Below, in pieces: positions 9,567 to 18,450 of a DNA stretch of 64,000 nt (positions within the stretch are counted from its first letter, which is position 1; every line of letters starts with the position of its first letter). The notes below the pieces were generated by a model. It worked only from the letters and a program-made list of their open reading frames with translations. It was not told where the DNA came from and ran no database searches. The stretch comes from Crenobacter intestini (GTDB lineage Bacteria; Pseudomonadota; Gammaproteobacteria; Burkholderiales; Chromobacteriaceae), in NCBI RefSeq assembly GCF_004919095.1, contig NZ_STGJ01000010.1, positions 1 through 64,000 of the forward strand. Reading direction: 5' to 3'. Both the position numbers and the translations under genes were made by a program.

Positions 9567-10823
9567 ATGTCCGAAAGTGTACCCATGCCCGGTGTGCTGC
9601 TCGCCGCCGACGGCGTGCCGCTGAAGGCACGCCTGGCCCGCCAGCGCAGGCTGCGCCAGTTGAAGGCGGTGCTCCTGGTGCTGCCGCTGATGCTGTTCCT
9701 GCTGCTGACCTTCCTGCTGCCGATCGGCGCCTTGCTGACCCGCAGTGTCGACAATCCCGAGGTCGCCGCCGTGCTGCCGCAGACGGGCCGCGCGCTCGCC
9801 ACGTGGGACGGCCGCGCCTTGCCCGGCGACGACGCCTTCCTCGCGCTGGCCGCGGACCTTGCGCGCGCCAAGGAGGAGAAGACCGTCCCCGAACTTGCCA
9901 AGCGACTCAATATGGAGGAGCCGGGCTTCCGCTCGCTGTTGCAGAAAACCGCGCGCAAGATGCCGCTTGAGGCGGGCGAAGCGCCGAAGGCCGCGCTGCT
10001 GGACATCGACGAGCGCTGGGGCGAGTTGCCGTACTGGCGTGCCATCGCGCGCAATGGCGATACGGTGACGCCTTACTACCTGCTCTCGTCGCTCGACATG
10101 CAGCAGGGCGTGGACGGTACGCCGCAGCTGAAGGCGGGGGAGGAGCGCGCCTTCCTGAGCATCTTCGGGCGTACGCTGTGGATGAGTTTCTGGGTGACCG
10201 TGTGGTGCCTGCTGCTGGGTTACCCGCTGGCGTACTGGCTGTCGCAGCTGCCGGCCAGACGCAGCAACCTGTTGATGATCCTGGTGCTGTTGCCGTTCTG
10301 GACTTCGGTGCTGGTGCGTGTCGCCGCGTGGATCGTGCTGTTGCAGCGCGAGGGCCTGATCAATAGCGCGCTGATGTCGCTGGGGTTGACCGACGCGCCG
10401 CTGGAACTCGCGTTCAACCGCGTCGGCGTCTACATCGCGATGGTGCACATCCTGCTGCCCTTCGTGATCCTGCCCGCCTACAGCGTGATGAAGAGCATCC
10501 CGCCAAGCTATATGCGCGCGGCGATCTCGCTGGGGGACCATCCGTTCGCCGCGTTCTGGAAGATCTACTTCCCGCAGACCGTCTCCGGTGTCGCCGCCGG
10601 CGCCTTGCTGGTGTTCATCATGTGCATCGGCTACTACATCACGCCGGCGCTGCTGGGTAGCCCGGAAGAGCAGATGGTCAGCTATTACGTCGCCTTCTAC
10701 ACCAACGTGACGATCAACTGGGGGATGGCCGCCGCGCTGGGCACACTGTTGCTGGCCGCCACCCTGTTGCTGTACACCGTCTACCAGCGGTTGGTCGGCA
10801 GCGACAAACTGAGCCTGGGGTAA
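9567..10823 (+). CDS. ABC transporter permease (PotB-like, long periplasmic loop)
   Basis: The protein has 418 aa, well above the roughly 280-300 aa of classical PotB. After an N-terminal segment a first membrane helix (AVLLVLPLMLFLLLTFLLPI) is followed by a hydrophilic insert of about 150 residues, predicted periplasmic, before the normal five-helix permease core. The core contains the EAA-type loop AISLGDHPFAAFWKIYFPQT that contacts the ATPase. Long-loop permeases of this kind are known in PotB-like clusters of Proteobacteria. It pairs with the next gene, 3 bases away, to make the transmembrane channel. Confidence 0.88.
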   Translation: MSESVPMPGVLLAADGVPLKARLARQRRLRQLKAVLLVLPLMLFLLLTFLLPIGALLTRSVDNPEVAAVLPQTGRALATWDGRALPGDDAFLALAADLARAKEEKTVPELAKRLNMEEPGFRSLLQKTARKMPLEAGEAPKAALLDIDERWGELPYWRAIARNGDTVTPYYLLSSLDMQQGVDGTPQLKAGEERAFLSIFGRTLWMSFWVTVWCLLLGYPLAYWLSQLPARRSNLLMILVLLPFWTSVLVRVAAWIVLLQREGLINSALMSLGLTDAPLELAFNRVGVYIAMVHILLPFVILPAYSVMKSIPPSYMRAAISLGDHPFAAFWKIYFPQTVSGVAAGALLVFIMCIGYYITPALLGSPEEQMVSYYVAFYTNVTINWGMAAALGTLLLAATLLLYTVYQRLVGSDKLSLG

Positions 10824-10826
10824 ACC

Positions 10827-11651
10827 ATGTTGCCTGCCTACGCTTCCCTGCCTGAAAAAGCCTGGTTCTGGCTGTTCCGAACCTTCAACGTGCTGGTGCT
10901 GCTGTTCCTGGTCAGCCCGCTGTTCGCGATCGTGCCCTTGTCGTTCTCGGCCGATTCCTTTCTGGTCTACCCGATCCGCGAGTTTTCACTGCGCTGGTAC
11001 GAGGCCTTCCTGACCGACGGCGAGTGGACGCGCGCGCTGATGAACAGCTTCATTGTCGCGCCGGCGGCGACGCTGATCGCGACCGTGCTGGGTACGCTGG
11101 CGTCGGTCGGCCTCGCCAGCCGCGAGTTCCCGGCCAAGTCGCTGCTGATGGGGATCCTGGTGTCGCCGATGGTGGTGCCGGTGGTGATCGTCGGTGTCGG
11201 CGCCTACCTCTTCTTCGCGCCGCTGGGGCTGACCGGCAGCTACCTCGGCCTCGTGCTGGTGCACGCGGCGCTGGGCGTGCCCTTCGTGGTGATCACCGTC
11301 AGCGCGACGCTGGCCGGCTTCAACACCAACCTGATCCGCGCCAGTGCGAGCATGGGGGCCGGTCCGCTGACGACCTTCGTGAAGGTGGTGATGCCGCTGG
11401 TGGCGCCGGGCATCATCTCCGGTGCGCTGTTCGCCTTCGCAACCTCGTTCGACGAGGTGGTAGTCACGCTGTTCCTCGCCGCGCCCGAGCAGATGACGCT
11501 GCCGCGCCAGATGTTCGGCGGCATCAAGGAGAACATCAGCCCGGCGATCGCGGCGGCGGCGACCATCCTGATCCTGTTCTCAATCGCGCTGTTGCTGACG
11601 CTCGAATGGCTGCGCGGCCGCGCCGAGCGCATGCGCACCCGCAAGGCCTGA
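10827..11651 (+). CDS. ABC transporter permease (PotC-like)
   Basis: The protein has 274 aa with six predicted membrane helices, typical of PotC/YdcV. The cytoplasmic EAA loop reads ASASMGAGPLTTFVKVVMPLVAPGI. It is the second permease of the importer and starts 3 bases after the first, so the two are almost certainly co-translated. The family imports putrescine, spermidine or similar cations; the substrate here is not determined. Confidence 0.9.
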   Translation: MLPAYASLPEKAWFWLFRTFNVLVLLFLVSPLFAIVPLSFSADSFLVYPIREFSLRWYEAFLTDGEWTRALMNSFIVAPAATLIATVLGTLASVGLASREFPAKSLLMGILVSPMVVPVVIVGVGAYLFFAPLGLTGSYLGLVLVHAALGVPFVVITVSATLAGFNTNLIRASASMGAGPLTTFVKVVMPLVAPGIISGALFAFATSFDEVVVTLFLAAPEQMTLPRQMFGGIKENISPAIAAAATILILFSIALLLTLEWLRGRAERMRTRKA

Positions 11652-11660
11652 AAAGCAAGT

Positions 11661-11682
11661 CGCCCGGGCATCTGCCCGGGCG
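11661..11682 (+). terminator. Hairpin ending the ABC operon (no T tract)
   Basis: CGCCCGGGCA-TC-TGCCCGGGCG is a perfect 10-bp stem 10 bases after the permease stop. It lacks a T run, so it may be a weak terminator or an RNA-end stabiliser between convergent genes. Confidence 0.5.
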
Positions 11683-11698
11683 GTCGCGTGGCGAAACG

Positions 11699-11827
11699 TC
11701 AGCTTGGGTCGGCGGGGCCGCCGCCGGTACTCCAGTTGACGGGTTCGGGTGTACTACTGCACCCGCCGACGGTGACCGCGGCGAGCGCGGCCAACAGCAC
11801 GGCAGCCAGTAGTTTTGGCATGCGCAT
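11699..11827 (-). CDS. Small lipoprotein, 42 aa
   Basis: The frame is open further upstream, but the likely start is the ATG at 11827, with AAGGA 7-11 bases before it. This gives 42 residues: a basic start (MRMPK), a hydrophobic stretch and a lipobox V-G-G-C with Cys23 as the lipidated residue, then only about 20 residues rich in S, T, P and G. Short lipoproteins like this are common but poorly conserved and no function can be named. It lies 83 bases downstream of dut on the same strand and may be co-transcribed with it. Confidence 0.6.
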   Translation of the reverse strand: MRMPKLLAAVLLAALAAVTVGGCSSTPEPVNWSTGGGPADPS

Positions 11828-11910
11828 GGTCCGTCCTTTCCTGCCAGGCACCGCGAATGCGGCGCTTGCAGTATAGGCAGCCCGCCTGCCGCACAAGCCC
11901 GCCAAGTATC

Positions 11911-12363
11911 TCAGTGCTTGCCGGTGCTGCCGAAGCCGCCGCTGCCGCGTTCGCTCTCGTCAAATGATTCGACGAGATTGAAGGTGGCCTGCACCACCGG
12001 CACCAGCACCAGCTGGGCGATGCGTTCGAGCGGGTTCAGCGTGAACGGCGTCTGGCCGCGGTTCCACACCGACACGAAGAGCTGGCCCTGGTAGTCGGAG
12101 TCGATCAGGCCGACCAGGTTGCCCAGCACGATGCCGTGTTTGTGGCCGAGGCCCGAGCGCGGCAGGATGATCGCGGCGAGCGACGGGTCGCCGATATGGA
12201 TGGCCAGGCCGGTGGGCACCAGCAGTGTCTGCCCGGGTTCGATCACGGTGGTGTCGTCCAGCATCGCGCGCAGGTCGAGGCCGGCCGAGCCGGGGGTCGC
12301 GTACGCGGGCAGCTGTTCGTGCAGGCGGGGGTCGAGAATCTTGACGTCTAGCGTCACGGGCAT
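11911..12363 (-). CDS. dut: dUTP diphosphatase
   Basis: The protein has 150 aa, the normal length of the trimeric enzyme. It hydrolyses dUTP to dUMP and pyrophosphate, keeping uracil out of DNA and supplying thymidylate synthesis. Family motifs are present in order: [42 protein letters not shown], a loop including RIAQLV, and the C-terminal [10 protein letters not shown] that closes over the active site. It starts 2 bases after the coaBC stop, the usual coaBC-dut order of Proteobacteria. Confidence 0.96.
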   Translation of the reverse strand: MPVTLDVKILDPRLHEQLPAYATPGSAGLDLRAMLDDTTVIEPGQTLLVPTGLAIHIGDPSLAAIILPRSGLGHKHGIVLGNLVGLIDSDYQGQLFVSVWNRGQTPFTLNPLERIAQLVLVPVVQATFNLVESFDESERGSGGFGSTGKH

Positions 12364-12365
12364 CT

Positions 12366-13571
12366 TTATCTTCCTTGATCAGTGGGGGCGGCGCGCTTGC
12401 TGAGCAGCGCGGCCAGGTGGTGGACGATGGCGCGGGCGACGTCGCGCTTGGGCATCGCCGGCAGCGGGTGGTTGCCTGTGTCGTCGAGCAGCACGACCTC
12501 GTTGTCGTCGGCGCCCATCGCCTGCTGCGCGAGGTTGGCGACCAGAAGCGGCACCTGCTTGCGACGGCGCTTGGCGTCGGCGTATTCGAGCAGGTTGCGG
12601 CTCTCGGCGGCGAAGCCGACGCAGAACGGCGCGGCCGGCAAGGACGCGATGGTGGCGAGGATGTCCGGGTTTTCGGTCAGCTCGAGCACCGGCGGCGCGT
12701 CACCCTTCTTCAGCTTGTGTTCCGAGCGGTTCGTCACCCGGTAGTCGGCGACGGCGGCGACCGCGACAAACACGTCGCAGCGCGCGGCTTCGGCGAGCAC
12801 CGCGTCTTGCATGTCGCGCGCGCTTTGCACGTCGACGCGGCGCACGCCGGCGGGCGCCGCCATCCCGGTCGGCCCCGAGACGAGGGTGACCTCGGCGCCG
12901 GCGTCACGGCAGGCGCGCGCGAGCGCGTAGCCCATCTTGCCCGAGCTGATATTGGTGATGCCGCGCACGGTGTCGATCGGCTCGTAGGTCGGCCCGGCGG
13001 TCAGCAGCACGCGCTGGCCTGCGAGCACCTTGTCTTCCAAGAGGCCCAGCGCGAGCTCGAACAGTTCTTCCGGTTCGAGCATCCGACCGTCCCCGGTTTC
13101 CCCGCACGCCTGCGCGCCCGACGCCGGCCCCAGCACGGCGACGCCGTCCGCCTTGAGCTGCGCGACATTGCGCGTGTTCGGCGCGTTCTCCCACATCTGG
13201 CGGTTCATCGCCGGCGCGACGGCCAAGGGGCAGGTGCGCGCGGCGGCCAGCGTGGTCAGCAGGTTGTCGCACTGGCCATGCGCGAGCTTGGCCAGGGTAT
13301 CGGCGCTCGCCGGCGCGACAAGAAACAGGTCGGCGCGGCGCGACAATTCGATATGCGCCATGCCGCCGGCGGGGCGCTCGTCCCACAGGTCGGTGTACAC
13401 GGCGTGGCCGGACAGAGCCTGGAAGGTCAGCGGGGTGACAAAGCGGGTCGCCGCCTCGGTCATCACGACTTCGACACGGTGGCCGGCCTTGACGAACAGG
13501 CGGGTGAGTTCGGCGGACTTGTACGCGGCGATACCGCCGGTGACGCCCAGCAAGATGCGTTTGGCTGTCAT
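12366..13571 (-). CDS. coaBC: Bifunctional phosphopantothenoylcysteine decarboxylase / synthetase
   Basis: The protein has 401 aa and performs two steps of coenzyme A synthesis: 4'-phosphopantothenate is joined to cysteine (CoaB, C-terminal) and the product is decarboxylated to 4'-phosphopantetheine (CoaC, N-terminal, FMN-dependent). The CoaC half shows [14 protein letters not shown], the PASANT-like PASADT, and PAMNRQMW. The CoaB half shows [24 protein letters not shown] and the HKLKKG lysine motif. It is followed by dut and diverges from radC, which is typical. Confidence 0.96.
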   Translation of the reverse strand: MTAKRILLGVTGGIAAYKSAELTRLFVKAGHRVEVVMTEAATRFVTPLTFQALSGHAVYTDLWDERPAGGMAHIELSRRADLFLVAPASADTLAKLAHGQCDNLLTTLAAARTCPLAVAPAMNRQMWENAPNTRNVAQLKADGVAVLGPASGAQACGETGDGRMLEPEELFELALGLLEDKVLAGQRVLLTAGPTYEPIDTVRGITNISSGKMGYALARACRDAGAEVTLVSGPTGMAAPAGVRRVDVQSARDMQDAVLAEAARCDVFVAVAAVADYRVTNRSEHKLKKGDAPPVLELTENPDILATIASLPAAPFCVGFAAESRNLLEYADAKRRRKQVPLLVANLAQQAMGADDNEVVLLDDTGNHPLPAMPKRDVARAIVHHLAALLSKRAAPTDQGR

Positions 13572-13681
13572 GGTGTGGACGGGGGAGGGGGACGCAAAAG
13601 GCGAGTTTACCGGAATTTGCCGGCCGGCGAGGCCGGCGGCTTGCTACAACTAAACCGTTGTCGACAGGCGGGGAGGGTGTG

Positions 13682-14359
13682 GTGACGATCGCCGACTGGC
13701 CATCTGGCGAGCGGCCGCGTGAAAAAATGCTCGCGCGCGGCGCGTCGGCGCTCTCCGACGCCGAGTTGCTGGCGATCTTCCTGCGTACCGGCGTGCCGGG
13801 CGTCTCGGCGCTGGCGCTCGCCCAGCGGCTGCTCGCGCGTTTCGGCTCGCTTGGGGCGCTGTGCCGCGCGAGCGAAGCCGAACTGTGCATGGAGCCCGGC
13901 GTCGGCCGCGCCAAGTACGCGCAACTGATGGCCGCGCACGAGCTGACGCGGCGCGCGCTCGCCGAGCAACTCGCGCGCGCCGACGTGCTGGAGAGCCCCG
14001 GCGCGGTGCGTGATTATTTGCGCTTGCTGCTGGGCGCGCGCGAGCGCGAGGTGTTCGTCGCGCTGTTCCTCAACGCCGCGCACGAAGTGCTCGCCGTCGA
14101 GGAGCTGTTCGCCGGCACCCTGACCGAGACCCGGGTCTACCCGCGCGAACTGGTGCGCCGCGCCTTGCTGCACAACGCCGCCGCCCTGATCGTCGCGCAC
14201 AACCACCCGTCCGGGCGCGCCGAGGCGTCGATGGCCGACATTGCGCTGACCGCGACGCTGCGCGAGGCGCTTGCTTTGGTCGACATCGCCTTGCTTGACC
14301 ACTTCGTGGTGACCGCGCAGGCCGCGGTTTCGCTCGCCGAGTCCGGCCGCCTGCGCTAG
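13682..14359 (+). CDS. radC: RadC family JAB-domain protein
   Basis: About 225 aa. An N-terminal helix-hairpin-helix part ([39 protein letters not shown]) is followed by a JAB1/MPN-like domain with the zinc motif HNHPSG and a downstream D, as expected for RadC. Its historic link to DNA repair is doubtful and the family role is still unclear. The frame opens at a TTG at 13658, but GGGAGG at 13671-13676 best serves the GTG at 13682. It is divergent from coaBC, a classical arrangement. Confidence 0.9.
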   Translation: MTIADWPSGERPREKMLARGASALSDAELLAIFLRTGVPGVSALALAQRLLARFGSLGALCRASEAELCMEPGVGRAKYAQLMAAHELTRRALAEQLARADVLESPGAVRDYLRLLLGAREREVFVALFLNAAHEVLAVEELFAGTLTETRVYPRELVRRALLHNAAALIVAHNHPSGRAEASMADIALTATLREALALVDIALLDHFVVTAQAAVSLAESGRLR

Positions 14360-14680
14360 CGGCGTGACTTTTTTGCAAGTGCGCGTGGCAGCGTCCCTGA
14401 CGGACGGCGGACGCCGGGTCGGGCAAGTCCCCGATTTAGCCGTCCTCCCCGCAAGCAGGGGGCAGATGGCCGGGCACCCATCCTGCGCGATATTTCCATG
14501 GGGTTTTGCGCAAGTGGGGATTGCGCGATATGAATAAAAGAGGCCGGTGAGCTTTGCGTAATCGGCAATGTTCGGTATCGGTCGGGTTTGGCTTGTAGTT
14601 GTTAATATTTTAATATTCGCGGCTTTTATAGTGCCCGCCGACTACGGGTGCCGTCTCGGAACACACGGAAACAGAACAAA
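14360..14680 (+). promoter_or_regulatory. Non-coding leader and promoter region of the ribose operon
   Basis: These 321 bases hold no convincing gene. The left part has weak dyads (for example GCGTCC / GGACGC at 14391-14414). The right part contains an AT-rich island with an exact tandem repeat, TTAATATT twice (14602-14617), followed by TATAGT (14627-14632), a fair -10 box about 50 bases before rbsK. The repeat could be an operator, a UP-like element or both. No rbsR gene is linked. Confidence 0.5.
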
Positions 14681-15574
14681 ATGCCCAAGGTTGTCGTTGT
14701 CGGCAGTATCAATATGGACCTGGTCGCGCTGGCCAGCCGTTTTCCCGAACCGGGCGAGACGCTTAGCGGTGAACGCTTCGCGACCTTCGCCGGCGGCAAG
14801 GGCGCGAACCAGGCTGTCGCCGCGCGCCGCTTGGGCGCCGAGGTCACCATGGTCGGTTGCGTCGGCGACGACCTGTTCGGCCGCGACCTCAAGGCCGGCC
14901 TCGAGCGCGAAGGCGTCGAAACCCGCCACGTGCATACCGCGGAAGGGACGGCCAGCGGCGTCGCCTGCATCACCGTCAGCGGCGCCGAGAACCACATCAT
15001 CGTGATCCCCGGCGCCAACCACCGGCTGACGGTGGCCGACGTCGAGGCGGCCGAGGCCGAGATTGCCGCGGCCGACGTGGTGTTGACCCAGCTCGAGGTG
15101 CCGCTGGCGGTGGTCGAGGCGACCGCCAGCGTCGCGCGCCGCCACGGCGTGCCGCTGATCCTCAACCCGGCGCCGGCCACCGCGCTGCCGGCAGAGCTGC
15201 TCGCCAAGGTGAGCTACCTCACGCCGAACGAACACGAACTCTCCATCGTGCTGGACGCCGGCGACACGCCGTTCCCGGACATGATGGCGCGCCTGCCAGG
15301 CCAGGTGGTGATGACCAAGGGCGCGCACGGCGCCTACCACGTCGACGCGCAGGGCGCTTTTGTCCACCAGCCGGGTTTTGCGGTCGACGCGGTCGACACC
15401 ACCGGTGCCGGTGACACCTTCAACGCGGCGTTCGCCACCTACCTGGGCGAGGGCGCTGCCGCCGCCATGCGCTACGCGTGCGCCGCGGCCGCGCTGTCGG
15501 TCACCCGGCTGGGCGCACAAGGCGGCATGCCGCACGCGGACGAACTGGCCGCGTTCATCAAGGATAAAGCATGA
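14681..15574 (+). CDS. rbsK: Ribokinase
   Basis: The protein has 297 aa. It phosphorylates D-ribose to ribose 5-phosphate with ATP in the cytoplasm. PfkB-family motifs are clear: VVGSINMDL at the start, FAGGKGANQAVAARRLGAEV (ribose-binding GG), LTPNEHEL, and the C-terminal DTTGAGDTFNAAFA with the catalytic aspartate and anion hole. The ATG at 14681 matches the usual N-terminus; a GTG at 14648 is also in frame. Its stop overlaps the rbsD start (ATGA). Having rbsK first rather than last differs from the E. coli rbsDACBK order. Confidence 0.94.
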   Translation: MPKVVVVGSINMDLVALASRFPEPGETLSGERFATFAGGKGANQAVAARRLGAEVTMVGCVGDDLFGRDLKAGLEREGVETRHVHTAEGTASGVACITVSGAENHIIVIPGANHRLTVADVEAAEAEIAAADVVLTQLEVPLAVVEATASVARRHGVPLILNPAPATALPAELLAKVSYLTPNEHELSIVLDAGDTPFPDMMARLPGQVVMTKGAHGAYHVDAQGAFVHQPGFAVDAVDTTGAGDTFNAAFATYLGEGAAAAMRYACAAAALSVTRLGAQGGMPHADELAAFIKDKA

Positions 15575-15969
15575 AAAAGACCGGAACGCTGAACGCGCAG
15601 CTTGCGCGGGTACTGGCCGAGCTCGGCCACGGCGACAGCATCGTGATCGCCGACTGCGGCCTGCCGATCCCGCCGGGCGTCGAGCGCATCGACCTTGCGC
15701 TGACGCCGGGCATCCCGTCCTTCGTCGACACCCTGCAGGTCGTGCTCTCCGAGATGCAGGTCGAGCACGCGGTGATGGCCGAGGAGGTGCGCCGCTTCAA
15801 CCCCAAGGCGACCCAGTGCGCGGTCGAACTGCAGGAAGCGGGCATCGGCGTGCGGCTGGTCAGCCACGCCGACTTCAAGGCATTGAGCAAGGGCGCCCGT
15901 GCGGTGATCCGTACCGGCGAGGCGACGCCTTACGCCAACGTGATCCTGTTCTCCGGCGTCGTGTTCTAA
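15571..15969 (+). CDS. rbsD: D-ribose pyranase
   Basis: The protein has 132 aa, normal for RbsD. It interconverts pyranose and furanose forms of ribose so that the kinase receives its proper substrate. It shows the family start KKTGTLNAQLARVLAELGHGD, the catalytic region IADCGLPIPPGVERIDLAL, and the C-terminal RTGEATPYANVILFSGVVF. It overlaps rbsK by four bases (ATGA), implying translational coupling. Confidence 0.95.
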   Translation: MKKTGTLNAQLARVLAELGHGDSIVIADCGLPIPPGVERIDLALTPGIPSFVDTLQVVLSEMQVEHAVMAEEVRRFNPKATQCAVELQEAGIGVRLVSHADFKALSKGARAVIRTGEATPYANVILFSGVVF

Positions 15970-15980
15970 AGGGGATGCGC

Positions 15981-17468
15981 TTGAGTACGCTGGTAGAAAT
16001 GCGCGGCATCGCCAAGTCCTTCGGCCCGGTCAACGTGCTGAAGGACGTCGCGTTCTCGCTCGCGGCGGGGGAAATCCACGCGCTGATGGGCGAGAACGGC
16101 GCCGGCAAGTCGACGCTGATGAAGATCCTGACCGGCCTCTATCGCGCCGACGCGGGGCAGATCGCCGTCGCCGGCGAGACGGTGAGCATCCGCGACCCCA
16201 AGCACGCGGAGTCGCTCGGCATCGCGATCATGCACCAGGAGCTGAACCTGATCCCCGAGCTGACCGTCGCCGAGAACCTGTTCCTCGGCCGCGAGAAGAC
16301 GGTGGGTGCGGGCCTGCTCGACATGGGCACCATGCGCCGGCTGTCGCGCGAGTACCTGTCGCGCCTCGCGGTCGAGCTCGACCCGGACGCCGAGGTCGGC
16401 TCCCTGTCGATCGGGCAGCAGCAGATGATCGAGATCGCGCGCGCGCTGTCGCTGAACGCGCGCGTGCTGATCATGGACGAGCCGACCGCCGCGCTGACCG
16501 AGCGCGAGATCGACGCGCTGTTCAAGGTGATCCGCGAGCTGCGCGCCGACGGTGTCGGCATCGTCTACGTGTCGCACCGCATGGAAGAGATCTTCGCGCT
16601 GTGCGACCGCATCTCGGTGCTGCGTGACGGCGAGTTCGTCGGCACCGAGCGCATCGCCGACACCTCGCTCGACCATGTGGTGCAGATGATGGTCGGCCGC
16701 GAGCTGGGCGAGCGCTTCCCCAAGCGCGAGGTCAGCCACGGCGCCGAGCGCCTGCGCGTCGAGCACCTGTCCGACGGCCGCCATATCGAGGACATCAGCT
16801 TCTCGGTGCGCGCGGGCGAGGTGATCGGCATCGCCGGCCTGATGGGCGCCGGGCGCACCGAGATCGCGCGCACCCTGTTCGGCCTGAACAAGCGCGCCGG
16901 CGGCCGCATCTTTGTCGACGGCGCCGAGGTGAAGATCGGCAAGCCGTCCGACGCGATCGCCTACGGCGTCGGTTTCGTCACCGAGGACCGCAAAGCGCAG
17001 GGTCTGGTGCTCGAGATGTCGGTGCGCGAGAACATCACGCTGCCCCTGGTGCCGACCATGGGCCGCACCGGCATCGTCGCCAAGGGCGAGGAGAAGAGCC
17101 TGGTCGCGCGCTGCATCGACATGCTGAAGATCCGCACGCGCGACGCCGAGCTCGAGGTGAAGTCGCTGTCCGGCGGCAACCAGCAGAAGGTGGTGCTGGC
17201 CAAGTGGCTGAGCCTGAAGCCGCGCGTGCTGATCCTCGACGAGCCGACCCGCGGCGTCGACATCGGCGGCAAGGCCGAGATTTACCAGATCATCAACCAG
17301 CTCGCCTTCGACGGCGTGGCCGTGGTGGTGATCTCGTCCGAGCTGCCCGAAGTGCTCGGCATTTCCGACCGTATCCTGGTGATGCACGAAGGCCGGCTGG
17401 CGGGTGAACTCGCCGCGGCCGACGCGACCCAGGAATCCATCATGCATCTGGCTACCGGAGGGTATTAA
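15981..17468 (+). CDS. rbsA: Ribose ABC transporter ATP-binding protein (tandem ATPase)
   Basis: About 495 aa with two ATPase domains. Domain 1 (about 1-225) has GENGAGKSTLMK, LSIGQQQMIEIARALS and VLIMDEPTAAL. Domain 2 (about 250-490) has the degenerate P-loop GLMGAGRTEIART, LSGGNQQKVVLAKWL and VLILDEPTRGVDIGGK, the pattern of sugar importers of the RbsA/MglA/XylG type. An ATG at 15975 touches the AAGGGG ribosome site; the TTG at 15981 has 6-base spacing and is preferred. Upstream extension of the open frame into rbsD and rbsK is not real. It sits between rbsD and rbsC. Confidence 0.93.
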   Translation: MSTLVEMRGIAKSFGPVNVLKDVAFSLAAGEIHALMGENGAGKSTLMKILTGLYRADAGQIAVAGETVSIRDPKHAESLGIAIMHQELNLIPELTVAENLFLGREKTVGAGLLDMGTMRRLSREYLSRLAVELDPDAEVGSLSIGQQQMIEIARALSLNARVLIMDEPTAALTEREIDALFKVIRELRADGVGIVYVSHRMEEIFALCDRISVLRDGEFVGTERIADTSLDHVVQMMVGRELGERFPKREVSHGAERLRVEHLSDGRHIEDISFSVRAGEVIGIAGLMGAGRTEIARTLFGLNKRAGGRIFVDGAEVKIGKPSDAIAYGVGFVTEDRKAQGLVLEMSVRENITLPLVPTMGRTGIVAKGEEKSLVARCIDMLKIRTRDAELEVKSLSGGNQQKVVLAKWLSLKPRVLILDEPTRGVDIGGKAEIYQIINQLAFDGVAVVVISSELPEVLGISDRILVMHEGRLAGELAAADATQESIMHLATGGY

Positions 17469-18410
17469 GTGGCCGTCAGTCAAACCAAGAAACTCGTGCA
17501 GAAGCTGGGCCCGTTGATCGGCCTGATCGTTCTGTGCGTCGTGCTCGCCGTGATGAGCGACAACTTCCTCACCGTCGGCAACCTGCTCAACGTGATGCGG
17601 CAGGTCTCGATCAACGCGTTGATCGCGTTCGGCATGACCTTCGTCATCCTCTCCGGCGGCATCGACCTGTCGGTCGGCGCCATCCTCGCGCTGTCCGGCG
17701 CGGTGACCGCCGGGCTGATGGCCTCGGGCACCGACCCGGTGCTGGCGACCTTCGCCGGCCTTGCCTGCGGTACGCTGATGGGCGCGTTCAACGGCCTGGC
17801 GATCACCAAGGGCCGCCTGGCGCCCTTTATCGTCACGCTGGCGACGATGACCATCTTCCGCGGCCTCGCGCTGGTGTATACCGGCGGCCGTCCGGTGACC
17901 GGGCTCAACAGCGACTTCTTCTTCATGCTGGGCAACGGCTACCTGGGCGCGCTGGTGCCGATGCCGGTGATCACCATGTTCATCGCCTTCGGCGTGCTGT
18001 GGTTCATCCTCAAGCGCACCGCGTTCGGCCGCCACGTCTACGCGGTCGGCGGCAACGAGGAGGCATCGCGCATCTCGGGCGTGCGCGTCGACCGCGTGAA
18101 GATCATGATCTACGCGACCTCGGGTTTCCTCGCCGCGCTGGCCGGCCTGATCCTGACCTCGCGTCTCAATTCGGCGCAGCCGACGGCGGGGACCGGCTAC
18201 GAGCTCGACGCGATCGCCGCGGTCGTGCTGGGCGGCACCAGCCTCGCCGGTGGCCGCGGCTGGATCGTCGGCACCCTGATCGGCGCCTTGCTGATCGGCG
18301 TGCTGAACAACGGCTTGAACCTGCTGGAGGTGTCGTCCTTCTACCAGCAAGTGATCAAGGGTGCAGTCATCCTGCTGGCGGTGTTGCTCGACCGCCGCCA
18401 GGGACGCTGA
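17469..18410 (+). CDS. rbsC: Ribose ABC transporter permease
   Basis: The protein has 313 aa, rich in membrane helices, with the family signature GGIDLSVGAILALSG and the cytoplasmic coupling segment AFGRHVYAVGGNEEASRISGV. It forms the homodimeric channel driven by RbsA. The start is GTG with GGAGGG 7 bases upstream, directly after the rbsA stop, which implies co-translation. Confidence 0.94.
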   Translation: MAVSQTKKLVQKLGPLIGLIVLCVVLAVMSDNFLTVGNLLNVMRQVSINALIAFGMTFVILSGGIDLSVGAILALSGAVTAGLMASGTDPVLATFAGLACGTLMGAFNGLAITKGRLAPFIVTLATMTIFRGLALVYTGGRPVTGLNSDFFFMLGNGYLGALVPMPVITMFIAFGVLWFILKRTAFGRHVYAVGGNEEASRISGVRVDRVKIMIYATSGFLAALAGLILTSRLNSAQPTAGTGYELDAIAAVVLGGTSLAGGRGWIVGTLIGALLIGVLNNGLNLLEVSSFYQQVIKGAVILLAVLLDRRQGR

Positions 18411-18450
18411 CGCAAATAATCCGTACCAAGTCTCAAGGGAAATACAAAAG

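Noticed and set aside
15360-15980. A 200-residue N-terminal extension of RbsA
   Set aside because: The extension reads rbsK and rbsD out of frame; the ATPase domain begins normally at 15975-15981.
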